Below, piece after piece: positions 54,062 to 61,862 of a stretch of 64,000 nt of DNA (positions are counted from its first letter, which is position 1; each line of letters begins with the position of its first letter). The DNA is from Sphingomonas sp. LM7. GTDB taxonomy: Bacteria; Pseudomonadota; Alphaproteobacteria; Sphingomonadales; Sphingomonadaceae. The position numbers and the translations under genes were made by a program. The notes under the pieces were generated by a model, which did not search any database, had not been told where the DNA came from, and was given only the letters and a program-made list of their open reading frames with translations. The stretch lies in NCBI RefSeq assembly GCF_002002925.1, contig NZ_CP019511.1:1-64000 (forward strand), given 5' to 3'.

Positions 54062-56836
54062 TTAGAAACGGAAGCGGGCGCTTGCCTGCACCGTGCGGCC
54101 CAGCGTGCGCACGCCGAGCGGCAGGAGTTCCCCCTGGCCGTGATAGCGGTACACGTCGCTGCCGAGCAGGTTGCCGCCTTCCAGCGACAGCGTCAGGAAC
54201 TTGTAGGGTGTCACGTTGATCGCCGCGTCGAGGCGCTGGGTGGCGTCCTGATAGGGCGAATATTCCGGCGTCTCCTGCCAGACGCCCATGCGATAGCTGG
54301 AGCGATAGTTGTAGGCGACGCGCGCGCTGAAGGTCGGCGTGTCGTAATAGAGCGCCGCATTGGCGGTCCATTTGGAGGTGTTGGGCGAGTCGAACGCGCC
54401 GGGGAAATCCTCCGGATAGGGATATTCGACGCGCGCCTTGCCGACATAGCTGGCGTTCACGCTGGCACCGAAATTGTGCCAGAAGCCGGGCAGGAAGTCG
54501 AAGAAGCTCTGCGCCGCGAACTCGACGCCCGCGAACGTGCCGTCGCCGGCGTTGCGGAGCTGCTCGACAAAGCCGACGCCGGGCTGGCCATAGGGCGCCA
54601 GGCTCTCTTCCTCCCGGCTGTAATAGAGGAAACCGGTGACCTTCTTGTAATAGCCCGCAAGCGTGATGAGCCCGCCGCGCCCGAAATAATGCTCGAGGCT
54701 GGCGTTGAAGCTCTGTTCGTCCTGCGCCTTCAGATCGGGGTTGCCCGCGAAGACTATGACGGGGTTGGCACGTGTCTCGACGAAGGCGAACGGGCGCGTA
54801 TCGTAGAAGCTCGGGCGTTGCACGTTGGTGCTGTACGAAAGCCGCAGCTGGACCTTGGGCGTGAAGTGCAGGATCGCCGTGGCGGTCGGCAGCACGTCGA
54901 CATAATTGCCGCGGCCATAGGAACGCTGGATGATGTCCTGGTTGCCGTTGGCGGCGTTGCCCGGCCGATAATCGTAGCTTTCGATCTCGCCCCACGTGTT
55001 GCTGTAGCGCACCCCGACCAGGCCATCGACAGGGAAGCCCAGGTCGAACGCGTAATTGACCTGCGCATAGGTCGCGAACACGTTCTCGACCGAATCCCAG
55101 GTCTGGCCAAGGTCGCCGAGCGGCAATTCGCTGGCGAAGCGTGCTGCATTACCCGGATCGTTGGTCTGGATGTAAGAGCGGATCGCGTCGATGTTATCGA
55201 GCAGCACCGTGCCGGGAACCCGGAACCACGACGCGCCGCCATCGCCGATCGTCGCCGAGATTTGCGACGCCTGATCAGCGCCCGGGAAGCTCGACAGCGG
55301 CGCCATCTGGCCACCGATGCGCGGGAAGCCGTCGCGATAGCCGTAATAGCGGCTGGTATCGCGCTTGTTGAAGCGCGTGCCGACCTGCAGCGAGCGCAGG
55401 AACGAAGCGTCGCTGAGCTTGAGGGTCAGATCGACCTGACCGGCCAGTTCCTTGTTGTGCGACTTGCCTACGCGATCCTGGAAGCGATCGACGCCGTAAT
55501 TGGCGATGTTATTGAGATCAGTCGCCCCGAAGTCGATCCGGGGAACGCCGCGGGGATAGTCATCCGAGTCGAAGTCGACGTTTACCGAGGTCTGGTTGCG
55601 CAGGCGCAGGATCTGCTGGACGTTGTAATCGTTGGCGTCCGACCAGTTATACTGGACGCTGGCATTGATCTGCGCCCGCTCGCTGCGCCAGTGCGCCTCG
55701 AAGTTGCTGGTGTAGAGATCGTTGTCGAACGCATTCAGCATGCTCTCGAAGCCCGCCGGCACGCCGTTGGGATTGTTCTCGGTCAGCGATTTGATGGTGC
55801 GGCCGTCGTCGCCGACGACGACGTTGCTCAGCGTCGATCCATATTCGCGAGCCTGGACGTACATGCGGTCGATCGAGCGCCGCTCGCGAGAGCCGAGATA
55901 TCCGCCCTCGAGGACGAAATCGAGATTGTCGCTGGCGCGCCACTGGCCGACAATGTTGATCGAGGGGCGCTCGCTATAGCCGCTCTCGGTGCCGTAATAA
56001 GCGCGATAGGGGATCACGACGTCCCGCAGGTTCGCCGGCAGCGAAGCCAGGGGCGAATTCGCATCGCCTCCGCAACAGGGAACCGAGGGCGATTCACTCT
56101 CGATATAGGTCTCGAGATAATTGGTCTTGGTCCACGATGCGTTGACCAGGAAGCCCATCTCGCCGATCCCGGTTTCGAACCGGCTGCCCACCAGGATGCT
56201 GGCGTAGGGGCTGACCTTCTCGGCGATGTCGTCATAGACGCCGCGGACGCTGCCGGCGAGCGTGAGACCCTTTTTCAGGTCAAGCGGACGGCGAAGCTGG
56301 ATGTTCACCGTACCCGCGATGCCGCCTTCGACCTGATCGGCGCTGCGCGTCTTGTAGACGTCGACCGACTTGAGCAGTTCGGCCGGGATGTCGGCGAGGT
56401 TCATCGAACGGCCTTCACCCAGATTGGTCTGGTTGCCGTTGATCGTGGTCTGGATCTCGCTGAGGCCGCGGATCGTGACGCTCTGGCCCTGACCACGAGC
56501 GCGGTCGATCTGAACGCCGGTGACGCGGGACAGCGCCTCGGGGACGTTGTTGTCGGGGAGCTTGCCGACGTCTTCGGAGACGACCGAGTCGACGATCTGC
56601 TTGGCGTCGCGTTTCATGTCCGCCGCGGCGTCGATGCTGCCGCGGATGCCGACTACCAGGATGTCGGTAGGCGTTTCTTGCACCGACTCGGCCACCGTGC
56701 CGGTCTGTTCTTGCGGCGTATCGGACGACGTGTCCTGTGCCATTGCCTGTGAGGCAACCAATGCGCCTGCCGACACCGTCGCTAGTGCCAAGGTCCGTGC
56801 GACGCTTCGAAAATCAATGCCAACCCGAGTATTCAT
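54062..56836 (-). CDS. TonB-dependent receptor (Xanthomonas/Caulobacter type)
   Basis: The 924-residue outer-membrane protein has a signal ending ASQAMAQ, a plug domain (IVDSVVSEDVGKLPDNNVPE, then ALSRVTGVQIDRARGQGQ, VTIRGLSEIQTTINGNQ) and a 22-strand barrel ending in Phe (TVQASARFRF). This subtype commonly imports oligosaccharides or glycopeptides. ATG 56836 gives a clean signal peptide. Its promoter carries the locus operator, and two lectin genes follow. Confidence 0.93.
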   Translation of the reverse strand: MNTRVGIDFRSVARTLALATVSAGALVASQAMAQDTSSDTPQEQTGTVAESVQETPTDILVVGIRGSIDAAADMKRDAKQIVDSVVSEDVGKLPDNNVPEALSRVTGVQIDRARGQGQSVTIRGLSEIQTTINGNQTNLGEGRSMNLADIPAELLKSVDVYKTRSADQVEGGIAGTVNIQLRRPLDLKKGLTLAGSVRGVYDDIAEKVSPYASILVGSRFETGIGEMGFLVNASWTKTNYLETYIESESPSVPCCGGDANSPLASLPANLRDVVIPYRAYYGTESGYSERPSINIVGQWRASDNLDFVLEGGYLGSRERRSIDRMYVQAREYGSTLSNVVVGDDGRTIKSLTENNPNGVPAGFESMLNAFDNDLYTSNFEAHWRSERAQINASVQYNWSDANDYNVQQILRLRNQTSVNVDFDSDDYPRGVPRIDFGATDLNNIANYGVDRFQDRVGKSHNKELAGQVDLTLKLSDASFLRSLQVGTRFNKRDTSRYYGYRDGFPRIGGQMAPLSSFPGADQASQISATIGDGGASWFRVPGTVLLDNIDAIRSYIQTNDPGNAARFASELPLGDLGQTWDSVENVFATYAQVNYAFDLGFPVDGLVGVRYSNTWGEIESYDYRPGNAANGNQDIIQRSYGRGNYVDVLPTATAILHFTPKVQLRLSYSTNVQRPSFYDTRPFAFVETRANPVIVFAGNPDLKAQDEQSFNASLEHYFGRGGLITLAGYYKKVTGFLYYSREEESLAPYGQPGVGFVEQLRNAGDGTFAGVEFAAQSFFDFLPGFWHNFGASVNASYVGKARVEYPYPEDFPGAFDSPNTSKWTANAALYYDTPTFSARVAYNYRSSYRMGVWQETPEYSPYQDATQRLDAAINVTPYKFLTLSLEGGNLLGSDVYRYHGQGELLPLGVRTLGRTVQASARFRF

Positions 56837-56876
56837 TATCGTGTCTCCCCCTCTGCCGTTATCGGCTATACTATAT

Positions 56877-56911
56877 AATGTATACCATATGACCGAGATT
56901 TCGGCTGTCAA
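56877..56911 (-). promoter_or_regulatory. Promoter and operator of TonB receptor 1
   Basis: On the minus strand a perfect TTGACA (56911-56906) is followed after 16 bp by TATGGT (56889-56884). The latter lies within the operator CATATGGTATACATTAT (56891-56875), which matches the TonB receptor 2 site. Rest of 56912-57105: no gene seen. Confidence 0.7.
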
Positions 56912-57105
56912 GAGACTGAAATGGTCGTGCAGGCATGAAGGGTCGATCGGCCTGCAAGCAGGCGGATGATCGGACGACTCACCCCAGGAAGCACGCCTGA
57001 AGCGCCCGAGGGCGGGTGGCCCCTACTCCGTTAGAGGGCGGACGTCGCGCATCGCCAGAGCGTGGCCGCCTGGCGATGAACTGTTTCCGCTTCGTTACAA
57101 TCCCG

Positions 57106-57149
57106 TTGCAAACCATACAGCGGCTGATATTGTATACCGTACACGATAT
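57106..57149 (+). promoter_or_regulatory. Promoter and operator of TonB receptor 2
   Basis: TTGCAA (57106-57111) is followed after 16-18 bp by TATTGT/TTGTAT. These lie in a 23-bp pseudo-palindrome (57127-57149, arms ATATTGTATAC and GTACACGATAT around C57138, 9 of 11 pairs). Read on the minus strand it contains TGTACGGTAT, matching the other four sites. Confidence 0.7.
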
Positions 57150-57175
57150 GAAATATATCAAGAGGGGACGGAGAC

Positions 57176-60085
57176 ATGCGAAATCATCGTGGATTGCTCG
57201 TCGGAACCGCCTTGGCGGCAGCGTTGGTCGCTTGCGCGTCATCGGCGTCTGCCCAGACGACAGTGCCTGAAGACGACCTCTCTTCTCAGGAAAGTCAGTC
57301 CGAAATCACCGTTACCGGCACCCGGATCCAGCAGCCCGGCCTGATCAGCACCAGCCCGGTGACCACGATCGACTCGGGCGAAATCCGCCTGCAGGGCGCG
57401 ACGAATATCGAGAATGTGCTCAACCGGCTGCCGCAGGTCACTGCGGACGCGAACGAGAACGTGTCGAACGGCTCGGACGGCACCGCGCGAGTCAATCTGC
57501 GCAATCTCGGCAGCAACCGGAACCTGGTCCTCGTCAACGGGCAGCGCCTGTTGCCGATCCAGGCCACCGACGTGAACTTCCTGCCCTCTTTCCTGGTCGA
57601 TCGCGTCGATGTGATGACCGGCGGCGCTTCGGCGGTCTATGGCTCGGACGCGATCTCCGGCGTGATCAACTTCGTGCTGCGCAAGGATCTGGATGGCGTG
57701 CTGGCGGACGTCCAGTACGGCTTCTCGAACCACCATAATGACGATCAGGCCCGCCGCGCGCTGATCAGTGCCAGCGGCTATCAGAACGCGTTGTCGTCGC
57801 CGATCGACGGCCAGCGCTTCGATGCGAACATCGCGGTCGGCAAGAATTTCGCCGACGGGCGCGGCAACATCATGGCCTATTTCGGCTATCGCGAGGTCCA
57901 GCCGATCAGCCAGGCCGATCGCGACGTATCGGCCTGCGCGCTCGATCCGACCAACAACAACACGGCCTTCACCTGCGGCGGATCGTCGAACAACGAGTTC
58001 GGCCTGTTTCAGCCGCTGACCGGCCCCAACGCCGGAACCGCCTTCAACAACACCCGCGACGGCGCCAAGACCTGGGTGCCGTACAACAGCAGCTTCCGCT
58101 ATAATTACGCGCCGCTCGTCTATTTCCAGCGTAACGACAAGCGCTACACCGCCGGCGCTTTCGCCCGGTTCGAGGCCGATCCCGCCGCCGAATTCTACGC
58201 CAGCTTCATGTTCATGGACGACCGCACCAATTCGCAGGTCGCCCCGTCGGCATTGTTCCAGGGCTCGACCTTCAGGGTCAATTGCGACAATCCGCTGCTC
58301 AGCGCGCAGCAGGGCCAGTTGCTGTGCGGCGGGGCATACGGCACCGCGGCCTCGCAGGACCTGTTCATCGGCTACCGCCCGGTGGCGGCGCCGGCCCGGC
58401 CGCGCCGCGACGATCTGCGCCACACCGACTTCCGCGTCACCGGCGGCGTGCGCGGCGAGATCGCGCAAGGCATCAGCTATGACGTGAACGGCCTGTTCTC
58501 ACGCGTGCTGTTCAACGAGAATTACCAGAACGACATCGATCCGGTCCGCGCCAATCGCGGGCTCCAGGTGGTCAATGTCGGCGGCGTGCCGACCTGCAAG
58601 TCGGTGATCGACGGCACCGACGCGAATTGCGTGCCGCTCAACGTCTTCCAGTACGCCGGGCTTTCCTCGGAGTCGCTCGACTATATCTACTCGCCGACCT
58701 TCACCCGCGGGATGGACAAGGAGACCGTGCTCAGCGGCACGATCACTGCCGACCTGACCAGCTATGGCGTGCAGAGCCCCTGGGCCGACCAGGGCATCGG
58801 TGCGGTGTTCGGCGTCGAGCATCGCCGCGAGAGCCTGGTCTTCCACGCCGACGCGCTCGCGCAGCAAAAGGGTACGCTGGAGAGCCGCGGCAAGTTCGAC
58901 GTCACCGAATTCTTCACCGAAATGCGCGTGCCGGTGTTCGAGAACCGTCCCTTCGCCCAAGAGCTGACGCTGACCGGCGGCTATCGCTATTCGAAGTACA
59001 GCACCCGCGACGAAGGCATATCGACCTACAAGGGCGAGATCGCCTGGGCGCCGATCCGCGACATCCGCTTCCGCGCCGGATACAATCGCGCGATCCGCGC
59101 ACCGAACATCTCGGAGCTGTTCGCGGCGCAGGGGCTGGGCAACATCTCCGCGCAGGATCCGTGCTCGGGCGCTTCGCCGACTGCCACTGCGGCGCAATGC
59201 GCGGCGACCGGCGTGAGCGCGGCGCAATATGGCAACATCATCGAATGCCCGAGTGAAGTGTGTGTGGCGCAGGGCGGGGGCAATCCGGCGCTTCGTCCTG
59301 AACAGGCTGACACGTACACCGCGGGCGTGGTGCTCGCGCCTGGCTTCCTCAAGCGTTTTTCGCTTTCGATCGACTATTTCGACATCAAGGTGCGCGATTA
59401 TATCTCGTCGATCCCGGCATCGCTGACGATCAGCCAGTGCATCGAGACCGGCGACCCGTTCTTCTGCTCGCTCTTCCACCGCGACCCGCGCAACGGCGTG
59501 CTGTTCGGCGAACAGGGCTATGTCATCTCGACCACGCAGAACACCGGATCGCTCAAGACCTCGGGCGTCGACATCGGCGCGAACTACGCCGTCGATACCG
59601 GCGTCGGCGGGTTCAGCCTGTCGTTCATCGGCACCTGGCTCAAGGAGCTGCGCACCGAGCCGCTGCCGGGTCTGGGCAGCTATGATTGCGTCGGCCTGTT
59701 CGGCCCGACCTGCGGCCAGCCGAGCCCCGAATGGCGTCACCAGGCACGCATCAGCTGGTCCGACACCACCGACATTGCCTCGGTCTCGCTCAACTGGCGC
59801 TATATCGGGCCGACCAAGCTGACCAACAACACCGACGATCCGTTCCTCACCGGCCCGGCCTACACGCTCAACGCCAGCCTGCCGGCGTACAGCTATTTCG
59901 ACCTGGCCCTCACTGCGAAGGTCGAGAACGTTACCTTCCGCGCGGGCGTGAACAACCTGCTCGACAAGGACCCGCCGGCGATCGCGCAAGGCCTGCTGTA
60001 CAGCTTCGGCAATGGCAACACCTATCCCGGTGTCTATGACGTGGCCGGGCGAACCTTCTTCATCGGCCTCAACGCGGAGTTCTGA
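57176..60085 (+). CDS. TonB-dependent receptor 2
   Basis: The 969-residue receptor has a signal ending SSASAQ, a TonB-box-like SEITVTGTRI, a plug with NVLNRLPQVTADANEN and VDVMTGGASAVYGSDAISG, and a barrel ending FFIGLNAEF. Several Cys pairs lie in extracellular loops. Divergent from receptor 1 and sharing its operator type, it is probably induced with it; the two may take up different glycan or peptide parts of the same substrate. GAGGGGACGGAG precedes ATG 57176. Confidence 0.94.
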   Translation: MRNHRGLLVGTALAAALVACASSASAQTTVPEDDLSSQESQSEITVTGTRIQQPGLISTSPVTTIDSGEIRLQGATNIENVLNRLPQVTADANENVSNGSDGTARVNLRNLGSNRNLVLVNGQRLLPIQATDVNFLPSFLVDRVDVMTGGASAVYGSDAISGVINFVLRKDLDGVLADVQYGFSNHHNDDQARRALISASGYQNALSSPIDGQRFDANIAVGKNFADGRGNIMAYFGYREVQPISQADRDVSACALDPTNNNTAFTCGGSSNNEFGLFQPLTGPNAGTAFNNTRDGAKTWVPYNSSFRYNYAPLVYFQRNDKRYTAGAFARFEADPAAEFYASFMFMDDRTNSQVAPSALFQGSTFRVNCDNPLLSAQQGQLLCGGAYGTAASQDLFIGYRPVAAPARPRRDDLRHTDFRVTGGVRGEIAQGISYDVNGLFSRVLFNENYQNDIDPVRANRGLQVVNVGGVPTCKSVIDGTDANCVPLNVFQYAGLSSESLDYIYSPTFTRGMDKETVLSGTITADLTSYGVQSPWADQGIGAVFGVEHRRESLVFHADALAQQKGTLESRGKFDVTEFFTEMRVPVFENRPFAQELTLTGGYRYSKYSTRDEGISTYKGEIAWAPIRDIRFRAGYNRAIRAPNISELFAAQGLGNISAQDPCSGASPTATAAQCAATGVSAAQYGNIIECPSEVCVAQGGGNPALRPEQADTYTAGVVLAPGFLKRFSLSIDYFDIKVRDYISSIPASLTISQCIETGDPFFCSLFHRDPRNGVLFGEQGYVISTTQNTGSLKTSGVDIGANYAVDTGVGGFSLSFIGTWLKELRTEPLPGLGSYDCVGLFGPTCGQPSPEWRHQARISWSDTTDIASVSLNWRYIGPTKLTNNTDDPFLTGPAYTLNASLPAYSYFDLALTAKVENVTFRAGVNNLLDKDPPAIAQGLLYSFGNGNTYPGVYDVAGRTFFIGLNAEF

Positions 60086-60101
60086 GCCCCGCTTCCCGTC
60101 T

Positions 60102-60150
60102 GCCGCACCCGCCGCGGGTCAATTGACCGGCGGCGGGTGCGGCTCGGCTG
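60102..60150 (+). terminator. Terminator of TonB receptor 2
   Basis: GCCGCACCCGCCG (60102-60114) pairs perfectly with CGGCGGGTGCGGC (60131-60143), extended by an inner GGTCAATTGACC. A TTTT follows several bases later. It is one of the strongest hairpins in the window. Confidence 0.65.
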
Positions 60151-60279
60151 CGTTTTGGCCTTTGCCCTGCGCGGAGCGCCGCAGTATCGTGCGGCGGCGG
60201 TAACATTCTGATTCAATGGGATCGGAGTTGAACCGGCAGGTCCCGGCAGACGTTTGCTGCAGGACGGGAGCAGAACGAT

Positions 60280-60912
60280 ATGAGGGAAGACGATTTCAGC
60301 GTCACGCGGCGCGGCGTGCTGGCAGGCGGCGGCGCTTCGATCGCGATCGCAACGGTGCCCCCGGCACGGGCGCAGACTCCTTTGCCGGAAGCGAGGCCCA
60401 GTGCAATGAAAGTCGCGATGACGGTCAACGGCGCGAAGCGCGAGCTGGAGGTCGATACCCGCACGACGCTGCTCGACGCGCTGCGCGAGCATCTCCACCT
60501 TACCGGGACCAAGAAGGGCTGCGATCACGGCCAGTGCGGCGCGTGCACGGTGATCGTCGATGGCCGGCGGATCAATTCCTGCCTCAGCCTGGCGGTGATG
60601 CACGACGGCGACCGGATCACCACGATCGAAGGCCTCGGCACTCCCGAGAAACTGCACCCGATGCAAAAGGCCTTCGTCAAGCATGACGGCTATCAGTGCG
60701 GCTATTGCACGCCGGGCCAGATATGCTCGGCGGTCGCGGTGCTCGACGAGATCAAGGCCGGCGTGCCGAGCCATGCGAGCGGCGCCCTCAACGCGCGGCC
60801 CCGCGCGACCAATGCCGAGCTGCGTGAGCGGATGAGCGGCAACATCTGCCGCTGCGGCGCCTATTCGAACATCGTCGATGCGATCACCGAAATTGCGGGG
60901 AAGCGCGCATGA
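60280..60912 (+). CDS. paoA: Aldehyde oxidoreductase 2Fe-2S subunit (PaoA/YagT type)
   Basis: The 210-residue protein has a Tat signal ([18 protein letters not shown]), a plant-type ferredoxin domain with [16 protein letters not shown] and a later Cys, and a second 2Fe-2S domain with [13 protein letters not shown] and [11 protein letters not shown]. It forms the electron-transfer subunit of a periplasmic molybdenum enzyme oxidising aldehydes. The start codon of the next gene overlaps its stop (ATGA). Confidence 0.94.
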   Translation: MREDDFSVTRRGVLAGGGASIAIATVPPARAQTPLPEARPSAMKVAMTVNGAKRELEVDTRTTLLDALREHLHLTGTKKGCDHGQCGACTVIVDGRRINSCLSLAVMHDGDRITTIEGLGTPEKLHPMQKAFVKHDGYQCGYCTPGQICSAVAVLDEIKAGVPSHASGALNARPRATNAELRERMSGNICRCGAYSNIVDAITEIAGKRA

Positions 60913-61859
60913 AACCCTTCACCTATGAGCGAGCGACAACCCCCGCCGCGGCGGCCTCCGCAGCCGCGCGTGTCCAGGGCGCCCGCTTCATCGCCGGCGG
61001 CACCAATCTGCTCGACCTGATGAAGCTCCAGATCGAAGCGCCGACGCATCTGATCGACGTCAACGGCGTCGGCCTCGACACGATCGAGAAGACATCCGAA
61101 GGCGGGCTCAGGATCGGCGCGCTGGTGCGCAATACCGACCTCGCTGCCGATCGCCGGGTGCGCAAGGACTATGCCTTGCTGTCGCGCGCGCTGCTCGCCG
61201 GCGCATCGGGCCAGCTGCGCAACAAGGCGACCACTGCGGGCAATCTGCTCCAGCGGACGCGCTGCCCTTATTTCTACGACACCGATCAGCCGTGCAACAA
61301 GCGCAAGCCCGGCACCGGCTGCGCCGCGATCGGCGGCTATAGCCGCCAGCTGGGCGTCGTCGGCGTGAGCGACGCGTGCATCGCGACGCACCCGAGCGAC
61401 ATGGCGGTGGCGATGCGCGCGCTCGACGCGACGGTCGAGACGGTCAGGCCCGACGGCGCGACGCGAACGATTCCGATCGCCGAGTTTCATCGGCTTCCCG
61501 GCGATACCCCGCATATCGAAACGGCGCTCGAGCCCGGCGAGTTCATCACCGCGGTGACTCTGCCCAAGCCGGTCGGCGGCACGCATATCTATCAAAAGGT
61601 CCGCGACCGCGCGTCCTATGCCTTTGCGCTCGTTTCGGTCGGCGCGATCGTTCAGCGCGACGGCACCGGGCGCGTCGCCGTCGGCGGTGTTGCGCACAAG
61701 CCCTGGCGCGTCGAGGCGGCCGAAGCCGAAATGCCGCGCGGAGCCAAGGCGGTAGCCGCCGGGCTGCTCGCCGGCGCCAAGCCGACTCACGACAATGCAT
61801 TCAAGCTCCTGCTGGTCGAGCGCACGCTCGGCGCAGTGATGGCGCAGGCGAGGGGCTGA
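60909..61859 (+). CDS. paoB: Aldehyde oxidoreductase FAD subunit (PaoB/YagS type)
   Basis: The 316-residue protein has the FAD motif [15 protein letters not shown] and [14 protein letters not shown]. Four Cys in [20 protein letters not shown] followed by CAAIGG and a further [12 protein letters not shown] match the extra 4Fe-4S cluster of PaoB. It passes electrons within the complex. It has no signal peptide, as expected for a subunit exported with PaoA. Confidence 0.93.
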   Translation: MKPFTYERATTPAAAASAAARVQGARFIAGGTNLLDLMKLQIEAPTHLIDVNGVGLDTIEKTSEGGLRIGALVRNTDLAADRRVRKDYALLSRALLAGASGQLRNKATTAGNLLQRTRCPYFYDTDQPCNKRKPGTGCAAIGGYSRQLGVVGVSDACIATHPSDMAVAMRALDATVETVRPDGATRTIPIAEFHRLPGDTPHIETALEPGEFITAVTLPKPVGGTHIYQKVRDRASYAFALVSVGAIVQRDGTGRVAVGGVAHKPWRVEAAEAEMPRGAKAVAAGLLAGAKPTHDNAFKLLLVERTLGAVMAQARG

Positions 61860-61862
61860 GCC

